64,000 nucleotides of DNA from an uncultured Latescibacterota bacterium (GTDB lineage Bacteria > Latescibacterota > UBA2968 > UBA8231), in assembly GCA_958295495.1 (NCBI GenBank), contig OY282352.1, positions 310,001 through 374,000 on the forward strand, given 5' to 3'. Position numbers and translations under genes: made by a program. Every line of letters starts with the position of its first letter. Position 1 is the stretch's first letter. The notes beneath the pieces are model-generated. The model ran no database searches and was not told the origin of the DNA. It was given only the letters and a program-made list of their open reading frames with translations. Of the stretch, positions 34,287 to 43,498 are shown one piece after another.

Positions 34287-34922
34287 TTATTCCTGGGCGC
34301 TAGGGGCTGAGAGTACGCCGCGGCTGGCCATGGCTTCGGCCTCGCGCACGGCGGCGCGCACGTTGGGAGCGCGGATGAGCAAGAGGCCGAGCAAGGCGTC
34401 GTGTGCGAAGCCGCAGCCGAAGCGAGCTTGGTTGGGTTGGTCGGCGACCTCGTCCATTTCGCCGAGGCGGATTAGGCCGCGGGCGATGGTGACAACGCGG
34501 CGTTCCACGCCTCGGACTTGTTCGGTAGTGTGGGCCTCGTACAGGCCCTGCCCGAGGCTGGCAACGGCAATAGTGGCGTGGGCCTTTTTGTCGAAAATGT
34601 GCAGCGGACGCGGCTTGATGGGCTGCTCCGGCGGCAGCTTACAAGCCTCTAGGAAGAGCCGCTTGACCGCGAGCCGATGGGCGTGGCCGCAGGAAAAGCT
34701 GAGCGATCCGGCGCTCGTTTGTTCCATGCCCCCGAGCACCTGCATGGCGCGAGCGACTCCGGCGATGCGCTCGTCCGCCCCGGGACGACGGCTGTAGGTG
34801 TGGGCTTGGTAACAGGGCCGTCCGGGGCCGTCCGGGCAATAGAGGGCGATAGAAATGTCGTCGAAGTGGGGATCCATGGAGACCAATTCGACGCGCGAGC
34901 CAAGGTCCAAAGTCTGTGCCAT
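34287..34922 (-). CDS. Uncharacterised protein with two tandem CG-x-AH domains
   Basis: About 211 residues, no named family that I recognise. The two halves resemble each other. The first has CYQAHTYSRRPG, GVARAMQVLGGM and LSFSCGHAHRLAVKRLFLEA; the second has LYEAHTTEQVRG, TIARGLIRLGEM and ARFGCGFAHDALLGLLLIRA. Each half thus has Y-x-AHT, an ARx(M/L)xxLGxM helix and an F-x-CG-x-AH motif whose Cys and His could bind metal. It heads the operon of UroD-type methyltransferase, corrinoid protein and activator, 12 bases upstream of the first. ATG 34922 has AGAGGA seven bases before it; an ATG at 34928 is an alternative. Confidence 0.75.
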   Translation of the reverse strand: MAQTLDLGSRVELVSMDPHFDDISIALYCPDGPGRPCYQAHTYSRRPGADERIAGVARAMQVLGGMEQTSAGSLSFSCGHAHRLAVKRLFLEACKLPPEQPIKPRPLHIFDKKAHATIAVASLGQGLYEAHTTEQVRGVERRVVTIARGLIRLGEMDEVADQPNQARFGCGFAHDALLGLLLIRAPNVRAAVREAEAMASRGVLSAPSAQE

Positions 34923-34928
34923 CTGCAT

Positions 34929-35335
34929 TTCCTCTTGACAGCAAAGCGCGGGGTTAAGTATTGTTCATTAGAAAATAGCTGATGGTCAGACCATCGGCAA
35001 ATAAAATATTCAATATAAGAGATTTTATTTCGGTAAGTTGCTGAATGGATTGCCATCTTGGTCGGGCTACTCTCGGAATTTTCAGGCAGCTCTAACTTTC
35101 TATCCTAGGCGACAGTGGCAACGGCTAGCGAAACCGGCAGTAGATATAGCAGTCCTACATGACTTGAAAGCATGGCATGTTCATCGGCCCGGTCTTTTCT
35201 GCCTATAAGAAGTCATTCCCGTGAAAGCGGGCTTCACCGCGCCTTTAGGCGTGACATCCAGGCTTGAATGATGCAGGATTGCTATATGAGCTATCTCTAC
35301 GAACTACGCACGAGGCGAGAAAGTAAGGGAGACAG
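34929..35335. other. Intergenic region between divergent genes
   Basis: About 400 bases without a convincing gene. It is A/T-rich near 34950-35040, where the promoter of the C1 operon is expected, and contains the dispersed repeat at 35212-35261. Promoters for both the minus-strand C1 operon and the plus-strand lipoprotein should lie here; I could not define exact boxes. Confidence 0.5.
35212..35261. repeat. Dispersed palindromic repeat, copy A
   Basis: Fifty bases that match 63008-63057 at 49 positions. It begins GTCATTCCCG; CCCGTGAAAGCGGG and CGCCTTTAGGCG can each form a small hairpin. The same GTCATTCCCG-hairpin opening is common in REP-like elements of many bacteria. Confidence 0.85.
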
Positions 35336-36706
35336 GTGAAAAAAACACCAGATACCTGTGTTTCGACACGCCTTGTATTCTCTATCGCCACAACAATCGC
35401 GCTTGCGCTGTTCGCTGCGCTTGGGGGATGCACGAGCAGAGAATCGATCGCTAGCTTGGACTACGAACCTAGCCCACTGGCGATTGGACCCCTGACAATC
35501 GGCGTTTGGTTGCCGGCCGGGCTAGACGAGTACCGCTTCGGCCCGGGAGACCAGAAGCAGCTTGCGGAGCTAGGGATAAACTACTTAGAGTGGCTGCAGC
35601 CAGCTATCTTGGAGGATGGCTCCACGGCTGAAGAAGCTGCCATGGAGTTCTGCAATCGCACTGGTATAAGCATGCCGGTCTACTATGCGCCCTTAGGGTA
35701 CGCGAAGCACGACAAGCTCCACGATTGGGCGACTCAAACCAGATCCACCGCAGAGTTGGACAAAATAGTGGAGGCGCTCTTTACCCAGTGGGAAGGGAAT
35801 CGTGGATTCAGCGGCTATTTGGTAGGGCACGAGGATTATTCCAAGTCATTCTACTCGTCATTGCGCCAGACAGTCAAAGTGCTGCGATCCCAGGATCCCA
35901 ACCGTTCGGCAGTCACCGTGGGTAACATCGTCGATTATCAATCCGTCGAGGACTTTATGGACTCCTTTTTTGTACTAGGAGGTCCGCCCAACATCTTCCA
36001 GCACGAATGCTACGTGTTTCGCAACGATACGCCTTATGGTGGCAAGAAGCTGCAGCACCAGTTGAACCGGCTGCTTGAAACCTATGATCAGGTCGCGCAC
36101 CACATGCAAGGCCGCTACGGCCGGTGGCACGCAATCGTGCAGACGATGAGTGTAGGGCGTGAAGGGCGACTGAATTGGCGCAAACCCACGGCCAGTGAAA
36201 TAGATCTCCAGGTTGGGATGGCGTTGACGCGGGGAGCGGCGGGCATCATTTACTTTCTCTACAGTTCCGGTCTCGAAAAAGTATTCGATGAACGGGGAGC
36301 CCTAGTGCGGCGCCGGACCTACGAAGGGCTGGTAAATGAGCAGGGAGAGCCGACGGCCAGCTACCGTGCGGTGCAGGAATTGAATGGTTTACTGCGTCGC
36401 TTGAGCCCGGTGTTAGAGGACTTGCACTACCACGGTGGATTTTCCTCGTGCGAATTCCGCCGCAATCCACTCGTGTTTGAGCCGCAGGTTGATTTGGAGT
36501 TTGGACTTTTCGGCAACGGCGTGATGCCCAGTCACGTACTCATCGTAAATCGTCAGACGCAGAACGCCAGAGATGTGCAATTGTCGGTGGGTGGTGATCG
36601 CGTACAGGATACATTAACGGGCGACATGCTCGAAGTTGTGGACGGGAAGGTGGTCGTTCCCCTCAATGCTGGTGGCTTGAGATTGTTGGAGATTCGGAAT
36701 GGTTAG
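35336..36706 (+). CDS. Lipoprotein with glycoside-hydrolase-like TIM barrel (uncharacterised)
   Basis: A 456-residue lipoprotein. The signal sequence IATTIALALFAALGGC ends in a lipobox. The body resembles TIM-barrel glycosidase-like proteins (LGINYLEWLQPAILEDG, GFSGYLVGHEDYS, HAIVQTMSVGREGRLNWRKP, ALTRGAAGIIYFLYS), and a C-terminal beta domain follows (HVLIVNRQTQNARDVQLSVG). No catalytic pair can be assigned. The start is a GTG at 35336 after AGGGAG. The gene is followed 11 bases later by a GntR regulator, which may control it. Confidence 0.75.
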   Translation: MKKTPDTCVSTRLVFSIATTIALALFAALGGCTSRESIASLDYEPSPLAIGPLTIGVWLPAGLDEYRFGPGDQKQLAELGINYLEWLQPAILEDGSTAEEAAMEFCNRTGISMPVYYAPLGYAKHDKLHDWATQTRSTAELDKIVEALFTQWEGNRGFSGYLVGHEDYSKSFYSSLRQTVKVLRSQDPNRSAVTVGNIVDYQSVEDFMDSFFVLGGPPNIFQHECYVFRNDTPYGGKKLQHQLNRLLETYDQVAHHMQGRYGRWHAIVQTMSVGREGRLNWRKPTASEIDLQVGMALTRGAAGIIYFLYSSGLEKVFDERGALVRRRTYEGLVNEQGEPTASYRAVQELNGLLRRLSPVLEDLHYHGGFSSCEFRRNPLVFEPQVDLEFGLFGNGVMPSHVLIVNRQTQNARDVQLSVGGDRVQDTLTGDMLEVVDGKVVVPLNAGGLRLLEIRNG

Positions 36707-36717
36707 CTTTGATCACA

Positions 36718-37491
36718 ATGGGGTCGCTTAGTGCCGGATTGAATGCCTTGACCGACTCTGCTAAGAAAGCCGCGGCCATGCGCCCGGTGCAGCGCACGTC
36801 CGTAAGCGACGCGATCGTCGCGCAGATAACGGACTTGATCGAGCGCAACGTGCTCAAGCCCGGCGATAGGCTGCCGCCGGAACGGGAGCTGTGCAAGCGC
36901 TTTCAGGTTGGGCGCTCCTCCCTGCGCGAAGCCCTGCGCTCGCTGGCCATGATGGGCCTGCTCAAAGGCCGCGTGGGCGAGGGCACCTTTGTCTGCGACA
37001 AGGGCCAATACGTGGAGCGGGCGTTGCAGTGGGGGTTTTTGCTCGACGGCAAGAAGCTGCAAGACCTGAGCGAGACGCGGATGATGCTCGAGTCGCAAAA
37101 CGCCTATTTGGCGGCCGAGCGGGCCACGCCCGCTGACTTGGAGGCCATTGCCGATGCACTGGCCGGCATGGCCGGGGGGCTGGCCGACGCAGGGCGCTTT
37201 CTCGCCAGCGATTTGCAATTCCACCTACTCATTGCTCGGGCTACGCACAATTCCATTCTCTACAGCTTGCTCGAAACTACGCGCAGCTATCTACAAGAAT
37301 GGATCAAGGAGAGCTTGGCAGAGCCGTCGCTGGCTGGCCCCCGCGCCGAACTGTCGCTGGCAGAACACCACCAGATCTTGGAGGCATTGCAGCGGCGGGA
37401 TGCGGCGGCCGCACGGCAGGCCATGGCGGCGCACATCCGCTCTAGCAGTGGGGATTTACAGCGGACTAGCCGTCGATCAGGGTCCGGTTGA
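36718..37491 (+). CDS. FadR-type GntR-family transcriptional regulator
   Basis: A 257-residue repressor-type regulator. The N-terminal winged helix-turn-helix is SVSDAIVAQITDLIERNVLK, then PPERELCKRFQVGRSSLREA, LRSLAMMGLLKGRVGEGTFV. The C-terminal FCD helical ligand domain has LSETRMMLESQNAYLAAERA, ASDLQFHLLIARATHN (metal-binding D and H) and AEHHQILEALQRRDAAAARQ. Ligands of this subfamily are usually carboxylic or sugar acids. ATG 36718 is taken as start, with 36778 possible. Its 3' end overlaps the convergent kinase gene by 26 bases. Confidence 0.92.
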   Translation: MGSLSAGLNALTDSAKKAAAMRPVQRTSVSDAIVAQITDLIERNVLKPGDRLPPERELCKRFQVGRSSLREALRSLAMMGLLKGRVGEGTFVCDKGQYVERALQWGFLLDGKKLQDLSETRMMLESQNAYLAAERATPADLEAIADALAGMAGGLADAGRFLASDLQFHLLIARATHNSILYSLLETTRSYLQEWIKESLAEPSLAGPRAELSLAEHHQILEALQRRDAAAARQAMAAHIRSSSGDLQRTSRRSGSG

Positions 37492-38470
37492 CGAACTCGG
37501 TGACGTCCTCGATTTTCCCCAACCCCGTCAAAATCAGGCTCTGGGCAATGCGCCGCGACAGCCCGATGATGCGCTCGTCGTTGAGCGCGGCCGGCTGGCG
37601 ACCGTCGGTCGCACTCAACAGCAGGCAGCCGAGGTCGCGCACGGCTTGGTGTTTGACTTCCTCGGCCTGCTCGTAGCTCGCATTCTGAAAATAGCTGTTC
37701 CAGAACACATTGACGGCCTCCAAATAGGCGGCTTTTTGGGCGGTGTTCTGCATGGCCTTGACGCACATATCGGCCGTGTAGAAGGCGAGGTCAAAGGTGG
37801 GGTATCCGTAGTGGGCGGTGGCGAAATCGACCCAGTAGGGGTGGCCGTCGGCGACCCAGACGTTGCGGGGCCGCACGTCGCCCCAGACGAGGCAAAATCC
37901 CTCGTTGAGCAGGCGGTTGGTGTGGATGGCAATGGCCTTTTGGAGGTCGGGATAGGCGTTGGCGATGTAGGTGTAATGAGGGTCGATGCGCAGTTGCTCA
38001 AATGCCTTGGTGGCGGCAAATGTGGCCGCGACCTCGGGCGAGCCGGCCGTCTCGTTGTGGACGGTGGCCAGCAGCTCGCCGCATTGCACGGCGATTTGCA
38101 GGTCAATGCGGCCGTTGAGCAAGTCGCCCTCCCAAGACAGGGCGTTGCGCGGCGGCGGGGTCGTCACGAGGATGAAGTCCGTGCGGTCTTCGAGCAGGAC
38201 TTGCGGGAGAATCTCGGGAGCGAGAAATCGCGCCAAGAGTTCGATGCAGCTTTTCTCGGCGAAGATGCGCCGCCGGTCAATCCACCAGCGCTCCTTGATT
38301 TGGACGCGCGAGTGCGCTTGCTTGACGATCCAAGTCTGATTGGAAGACTCCACGTAGTACACTCGGTTTTTCAGCCCGTCACTCAAGTTTTGGACGCGGA
38401 TCGGCCCCCCGTCGGCGAGCAGTTTCTTGCGTTGCAGATACTCAGGTATAGCCTGTTTCTCTAGGTTCAT
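37466..38470 (-). CDS. APH/choline-kinase-family phosphotransferase
   Basis: A 334-residue small-molecule kinase of the aminoglycoside phosphotransferase fold. ATP-site features include VQNLSDGLKNRVYYVESSNQ and WIVKQA; the catalytic loop reads LVWGDVRPRNVWV (usual H-G-D replaced by W-G-D) and the metal-binding segment WVDFATAHYGYPTFDLAF. The D-x-RPRN-V pattern and the RWWIDRRRIFAE segment resemble methylthioribose kinase (MtnK) relatives, but the substrate is uncertain. It lies just upstream of lipA on the same strand. Confidence 0.8.
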   Translation of the reverse strand: MNLEKQAIPEYLQRKKLLADGGPIRVQNLSDGLKNRVYYVESSNQTWIVKQAHSRVQIKERWWIDRRRIFAEKSCIELLARFLAPEILPQVLLEDRTDFILVTTPPPRNALSWEGDLLNGRIDLQIAVQCGELLATVHNETAGSPEVAATFAATKAFEQLRIDPHYTYIANAYPDLQKAIAIHTNRLLNEGFCLVWGDVRPRNVWVADGHPYWVDFATAHYGYPTFDLAFYTADMCVKAMQNTAQKAAYLEAVNVFWNSYFQNASYEQAEEVKHQAVRDLGCLLLSATDGRQPAALNDERIIGLSRRIAQSLILTGLGKIEDVTEFVNRTLIDG

Positions 38471-38479
38471 CGGCTTCTC

Positions 38480-39370
38480 TCAGGGTAGTGTAGTGGCGGT
38501 GGCGGCCCGCACTTGTTCGACTTGGCTGGCGGCGTGGTACGAGCTGCGCACCAGCGGGCCGGACTCAACGTGGCGAAAGCCCAAGCCGAGGGCGAAGCAC
38601 CGCCACTGGGCGAACTCGTCTGGGTGGACGAAGCGCTCTACGGGCACGTGGTGGGCGGACGGGCTTAGGTATTGGCCCAAGGTCAGGATGGCGCAGCCGA
38701 CATCCGCTAGGTCTTGGATGCTCTGGGCTATTTCTCTTTTGGTCTCGCCAGCCCCCAGCATCATGCCGGACTTGGTGGGGGCCGGCCCCAGCTTGCGGGC
38801 GCGGTCGAGGAGCTCCAGCGAGCGGCCGTACTGGGCTTGGGGGCGCATGGTGGGGTAGAGTCGAGGCGGAGTCTCAATGTTGTGGTTGAGGATGTCCGGG
38901 CCGGCCGCAAGCACGGTCGTCAGGGCCTGCCAGTCGCCCTTGAAGTCCGGGATCAGGACTTCGACGCTCGTCTCGGGGCACAGGTGGTGAACTGCCGAGA
39001 GCGTCCGGGCGAAGATGCGCGCCCCGCCGTCTGGCAGTTCGTCGCGATTGACCGAGGTAATCACCGCGTGGTCTAGCCCGAGGCGAGCAATGGCGGCGGC
39101 GACTCGCTCCGGCTCGCCCTCGTCGAGCCTTTGAGGGCGGCCGGTCTTGATCGCGCAAAACCCGCAGCTGCGGGTGCAGACATCGCCCAAAATCATAAAG
39201 GTCGCCGTGCGCTGGCTCCAGCACTCGCCGATGTTGGGGCACTGGGCACTCTCGCACACCGTGTTTAGCTGTAAATCGGCGAGCAGATTTTTTAGGGCGA
39301 TGTAGTTGGGATGGCCCGGGGCTTTGGCCTTGAGCCAGGGTGGGAGTCGACGCTTGGAGTCAGATGCCAT
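38480..39370 (-). CDS. lipA: Lipoyl synthase
   Basis: Radical-SAM enzyme inserting two sulfurs into octanoyl-ACP-derived lipoyl domains; 296 residues. It has both cluster motifs: the auxiliary CESAQCPNIGECW and the radical-SAM CTRSCGFCAI, as well as ATFMILGD, TSVNRDELPDGGA and NHNIETPPRLYPTMRP; the auxiliary-cluster serine is in VRSSYHA at the C-terminus. The family length and all ligands are present. It is probably co-transcribed with the kinase gene ten bases downstream. Confidence 0.96.
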   Translation of the reverse strand: MASDSKRRLPPWLKAKAPGHPNYIALKNLLADLQLNTVCESAQCPNIGECWSQRTATFMILGDVCTRSCGFCAIKTGRPQRLDEGEPERVAAAIARLGLDHAVITSVNRDELPDGGARIFARTLSAVHHLCPETSVEVLIPDFKGDWQALTTVLAAGPDILNHNIETPPRLYPTMRPQAQYGRSLELLDRARKLGPAPTKSGMMLGAGETKREIAQSIQDLADVGCAILTLGQYLSPSAHHVPVERFVHPDEFAQWRCFALGLGFRHVESGPLVRSSYHAASQVEQVRAATATTLP

Positions 39371-39430
39371 AAGACAGACGGGGAAAGACTATAAAAGAAT
39401 AAAATATAATACGGCTCCGGTACGCTAATA

Positions 39431-40666
39431 TCAAGACTTGGTGGGTGCAGCGGCCAAGCATGTGCGGTACAGCCCGTACCACAGGCAGCCTAGGGGAATG
39501 AGTTTGGTGCTGCGATAGACGATGGAAACGACCGGCCCCCACGTGCGTTCAGGGTCGATTGGCCCATAGACTCCAGGCTCGATGTCGAATAATACAAAGG
39601 GCGTCGGCAAAGCGATAAAAGCAAATATGCACAAGAGCTTGGGAGAGCCTGAAAGCGCGTACAAACCCACGAGTACGGGCTGGACAAAGACGTAGTGGTG
39701 CTCCCAAACGTCTTTGTAAACGAGAAAAAAGGTACACATCCATAGCGCGACTAGCGGCAGGGCATCGCGGCCACGCCAAGTGGCCACCAGTGCCGCGACG
39801 AGGATGGCAGCCTGCGAGCAGTAGATGACTGCGCGGCCCACGAGAGGGAGGTCGGCGAGGGTCGTCAATTCGGCTAGTGGCCGCCCGGCTAGCTGGGCCG
39901 CGACGCTGACCAGCCCGCCTTGCAGCCCGAGATTGCCCGCGTGGGTGAGGGTGCCTTGGACGGGCGAGCCGTGGATATTGGCGGCGAAAAAGGCCGCCAA
40001 GCTATCTGGATGCAGGAGGAAGTAAGGCAGCGAGGTGAACAAGCCGGCCAACAGCCCCAAGACAAGGACGCGCCGGGCGCGGAGCTTGAGGAGCGCGGGC
40101 GCGAGGATTAAGGCGTTGGGTTTGACTAAGAGAGCACCCACCCAACAGAAGCTGGCCGTCCATTGCCGAGCGTTGTGGAGGCCAATGATGAGCCAAAAGA
40201 GCAGCGAGGCCGCCCAGAAGCTGACCTGCCCCATGTAGAGCTCGAGAAAATAAGGCGAGTACGCCAGCCACATAAACAGGGCTAGGCCCCGGCGCGGCCC
40301 TTCGACCCACCGCCAAGTCAGATAGAGGTTGGCCGCGAGGAAGAGCTCCGTGCAGCACAGGTGCAGGAGGTATGCGGTGAGGGGCTGGAAGTGGGCGAAA
40401 AGGCTGGCCACTAAGGCGAAGGCCGGCAGGTAGCGGAAGCCGAAGGCACCCGACACCGAGTAGATGTCGCGGCCTTCGGCTAGGGCTTGGCCGGCCAAAT
40501 AGAAAACCCCGAAATCAAAGCCGCGGCGGGTGTGGGAGGCGTCGTTGAAGAGGGGCCGGAGGAGGTCGGTGCCGAGCGCGGCGAGGAAAAAGGCGTGGAT
40601 TAAAAGGCCCGCTACGAGGTAGAGAACAGGCCCTCTAAAGCGATGCACGCCGCGGCAAAAATACAA
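39431..40666 (-). CDS. GT87-type (DUF2029) polyprenyl-linked glycosyltransferase, membrane protein
   Basis: A 411-residue polytopic membrane protein with roughly ten hydrophobic segments. Features of the GT-C/GT87 family include FDFGVFYLAGQALAEGRDIY (the acidic loop after the first helix), FGFRYLPAFALV and LLVKPNALILAPALL. The family uses polyprenyl-phosphate sugars for cell-envelope glycans. The start codon is not certain: the frame opens at a TTG at 40666, and a GTG seven codons in is possible. It begins four bases after the Ctp-protease stop. Confidence 0.78.
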   Translation of the reverse strand: MYFCRGVHRFRGPVLYLVAGLLIHAFFLAALGTDLLRPLFNDASHTRRGFDFGVFYLAGQALAEGRDIYSVSGAFGFRYLPAFALVASLFAHFQPLTAYLLHLCCTELFLAANLYLTWRWVEGPRRGLALFMWLAYSPYFLELYMGQVSFWAASLLFWLIIGLHNARQWTASFCWVGALLVKPNALILAPALLKLRARRVLVLGLLAGLFTSLPYFLLHPDSLAAFFAANIHGSPVQGTLTHAGNLGLQGGLVSVAAQLAGRPLAELTTLADLPLVGRAVIYCSQAAILVAALVATWRGRDALPLVALWMCTFFLVYKDVWEHHYVFVQPVLVGLYALSGSPKLLCIFAFIALPTPFVLFDIEPGVYGPIDPERTWGPVVSIVYRSTKLIPLGCLWYGLYRTCLAAAPTKS

Positions 40667-40670
40667 GCTC

Positions 40671-42545
40671 CTACTGGAGATCGCCGCGGCCGTCTTCTTG
40701 GGCGATGGAGTCTTCTTCTGGTGCGCCTATTTCCTCCTTGTCGAACCACATCTGGTACTCGCTCGGGTCGGCGATGATGCGGCGCGCCTCCAGCACTTGG
40801 GGATCCACGGTGACATTGTACGCTTCGGCCGCTTGCTTCCCGAATGCTTTTTCGAGGATGTCGTAGGTAAGCCGCCAAGCGATGAGCTCTTCGTTCTCCT
40901 GCCAGTGTTTTTCTTCGATCTTGTCGATTTCGTCGATCAGGTGGCTGAGCGGCTTGGCGAGTTGGTTGTACTCCTCGCTTTCGGCGACCTTGTCCAATTC
41001 CTCGACTTGAGCTTCGAGCTCGCTGATGTAGTCAAAGCCCCGGTTTTCGGCAAAGGCGCGGAAGGCCGCTAGGTCCTCTGCGCCGACGACGAAGTCTGGA
41101 GTTAGTGCTGGGTAGTTGAGCCGATGCTCGCGGGCGTAGTAGAAGAATTGGTTGTTGAGGTCATATAAGCCGCTGAGCTGCGCGAAGAGGCGGCTGCCGC
41201 TGCGCCCAAGCATCTCGATGTCTGGGGAGACGCCGCCGCCGCCGTGGACGATGCGCTCGAGCCGGAGGGTCTTGAACGCCTTGTCGTACCCGCGGACGAG
41301 GGTGGAGTCCTTGCGCATGCGCTTGTCGATGGAGCGGCCCGAAGGTGTGTGCCAAGCGGCCATGGTCAGCTTGAGATCGGCGCGGTCGTCGATGTGGACG
41401 ATTTGCTGAACAGATCCCTTGCCCACGGTCGTAGTCCCCAGCACCAGCCCGCGGTCCCAGTCTTGAATGGCACCGGCGACGATCTCGGACGCCGAAGCGG
41501 ACAGGCGGTTGACCAAGACGATGAGGGGCGTGTCGTGCAGCAGGGCCTCCTCGCGGGTTGCGTACTTGACGGTGTCTTCGAAGGCGCGGCCCGCGGTAAA
41601 GACCACGAGGCGGTCGTGGGGCAGGAATAGGTCGGCGATCTGCACGGCTTCTTCGAGGTACCCGCCGCCGTTGCCACGCAGATCGAAGATCAGCCGCTCC
41701 ATGCCTTGTTCCTCTAATTCGACGATGGCTTTGAACATCTCCCGGCTCGACCCCTTTTGGAAGCTGCCGAGCTTGATGTAGCCGGTGTCGCCGGGGAAGA
41801 GGGTGGCCAAGGAGACGCTGTTCATCTGCACTTCTTGGCGTTCGATCGTCAGGTCAAAGGGGGTGGGGCGGTCGGCGCGCTCTAGGGTTAGGGTCACGGA
41901 GGTGCCAGGCTCGCCGCGCATGCTGTCGGCGGCCACGCCAGCCGACATGCCCTTGGTGGAAGTGTTGTTGATCGCGGTGATGAGGTCGCCCGACTTGACG
42001 CCAGCTTGGGCCGCCGGAGTGTGGTTGTGTACGAGGCTCCACACGGCAATCGCGCTGTCGGGATAGACGACTTGGATGCGAAAGCCCAGCCCCCCGTATT
42101 TGCCTTGGGTCTGAATGTTGAAATTGTCGAGGTTGCGCTTTTCCAAAAACACCGAATAGGGGTCGAGAATTTCCATCATCCCGGCGATGCCAAGGCGGAT
42201 GAGGGTATCTGCGGTAACGGGATAAAAGGCATCTTCGTCGATGGCTTGGGCCATCTGCATGAGGGTGTCGAAGCGGTGGTTTAGCTGCCTTGTAGTGCTC
42301 TCGCCATCGACTTGGGCGCGGCCCTTGAACGCGTATTCCGAGGCTGGATCCAAGGTGTTGAACATCCCGTGCGCCGCCGCCTGTACGAGAGAATCGGGAT
42401 GCACCTCTTCAAAGTAGTACTGGTGAATGATCTGGGCCGTCTTCCACAACAGAGCTTTGTATTCGTCTTCAACGGAGCGCTCGGCCCGCAGGGCGGATGC
42501 GGACGCGATGAGGGCGAGCAATAGCGAAATTCGCAAAATGGACAA
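40671..42545 (-). CDS. C-terminal-processing peptidase (S41 family, PDZ domain)
   Basis: About 624 residues. After a signal peptide (LRISLLLALIASASALRA) and a helical N-terminal region comes a PDZ domain (YGGLGFRIQVVYPD, AAQAGVKSGDLITAINNTST). The S41 protease core follows, with LIFDLRGNGGGYLEEAVQIA, the nucleophile in RLSASASEIVAGAIQDW and the base lysine in TVGKGSVQQIV. Such proteases trim or degrade periplasmic proteins. The C-terminal region of about 170 residues is charged and helical. A TTG at 42545 follows AAGGAG by six bases and gives a clean signal peptide; an in-frame ATG at 42590 is the alternative. Confidence 0.9.
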   Translation of the reverse strand: MSILRISLLLALIASASALRAERSVEDEYKALLWKTAQIIHQYYFEEVHPDSLVQAAAHGMFNTLDPASEYAFKGRAQVDGESTTRQLNHRFDTLMQMAQAIDEDAFYPVTADTLIRLGIAGMMEILDPYSVFLEKRNLDNFNIQTQGKYGGLGFRIQVVYPDSAIAVWSLVHNHTPAAQAGVKSGDLITAINNTSTKGMSAGVAADSMRGEPGTSVTLTLERADRPTPFDLTIERQEVQMNSVSLATLFPGDTGYIKLGSFQKGSSREMFKAIVELEEQGMERLIFDLRGNGGGYLEEAVQIADLFLPHDRLVVFTAGRAFEDTVKYATREEALLHDTPLIVLVNRLSASASEIVAGAIQDWDRGLVLGTTTVGKGSVQQIVHIDDRADLKLTMAAWHTPSGRSIDKRMRKDSTLVRGYDKAFKTLRLERIVHGGGGVSPDIEMLGRSGSRLFAQLSGLYDLNNQFFYYAREHRLNYPALTPDFVVGAEDLAAFRAFAENRGFDYISELEAQVEELDKVAESEEYNQLAKPLSHLIDEIDKIEEKHWQENEELIAWRLTYDILEKAFGKQAAEAYNVTVDPQVLEARRIIADPSEYQMWFDKEEIGAPEEDSIAQEDGRGDLQ

Positions 42546-42613
42546 GCGGCACTCCTTGGTGGGTGGGGCGTACTGAGCTGTTAAGGACATACTATGGACG
42601 GGCCGGTATCGCG

Positions 42614-43363
42614 TCAAGCAGTGCGCCGCCTGTACGCGAGGGCCAAGCCGCGGAGTACGAGATCTGGATCGCAAGTGTGAACCGCGGCGATATGCGGCTG
42701 GAGCAGGGGGGCATCGCCGCCGGTGAGAAAGATCGCGACCGGGCTGTCTAAGGCCGCGGCCATTCGTGAGCAGAGGCCCTCGACGAGCGCGGCCGACCCA
42801 TGTAGTGCCCCCGAGCACAGACCGTCCGTGGCGTTCTTGCCTAGCAGGGGTGCTGTGGCCGCTAGCTCGACTTGAGGCAAGAAACTGGTGCCCGCGCTGA
42901 GGGCGTTTAATCCGAGGCGTAGCCCTGGGGCAATAGCACCGCCGCGAAAGGTGCCTTCGGCGTCGATGGCATCGACCGTTAGCGCGGTGCCGGCATCGAC
43001 GACTAGGGTCGCCCATCCGGCCGGAGTTGCGCGATGGGCGGCCGCGGCCGCGGCGAGGCGGTCAATGCCAATCCGTGCGGGATCGTCGTAGTCGATGTGC
43101 AGGCCCCAATCCCACGTACTACGCGCTTGGAGAACGGGACCTGAGGCGAAGGCGCGACACGCCTCTGCGTACGCAGCCCCCAATTCCGCGACGACTGACC
43201 CGATGACCGCGCCAACTGGGGGTGTGGCAAGCGATGCAAGCAGGCGTTGTAGATCGGCATCGGCCGGGGGAGCCGTGGGACATTTGCGGTGAAAAACGGG
43301 CGCGTCGCCGGCCAAAAGACCAATGTCAATACAGGTGTTGCCGATGTCGATAGCCAAAAGCAT
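42614..43363 (-). CDS. coaX: Type III pantothenate kinase
   Basis: First step of coenzyme A synthesis, phosphorylating pantothenate; 249 residues. Motifs: MLLAIDIGNTCIDIGLL (phosphate loop), ARIGIDRLAAAAAA (G-x-D-R pantothenate site), LVVDAGTALTVDAID and GTFRGGAIAPGLRL. The dimer-forming ASKHA fold and length are typical. The gene is divergent from the M23 peptidase gene. Confidence 0.95.
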   Translation of the reverse strand: MLLAIDIGNTCIDIGLLAGDAPVFHRKCPTAPPADADLQRLLASLATPPVGAVIGSVVAELGAAYAEACRAFASGPVLQARSTWDWGLHIDYDDPARIGIDRLAAAAAAHRATPAGWATLVVDAGTALTVDAIDAEGTFRGGAIAPGLRLGLNALSAGTSFLPQVELAATAPLLGKNATDGLCSGALHGSAALVEGLCSRMAAALDSPVAIFLTGGDAPLLQPHIAAVHTCDPDLVLRGLALAYRRRTA

Positions 43364-43498
43364 GGGAGAATTTGGCGATTGACTTTCCGCCGTGGCGTCT
43401 ATAACTTAATTAGGTTTAACTCAAACAATATCCAATACATACAATCTAATGAATGCCTCAAAATTTGCTATCAGACTAGCAGACAGAGGAATATGGTT

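Noticed and set aside
36962..38464. Long plus-strand frame across the GntR/kinase junction
   Set aside because: It reads the GntR gene out of phase and then runs antisense to the phosphotransferase; both real genes have clear motifs.
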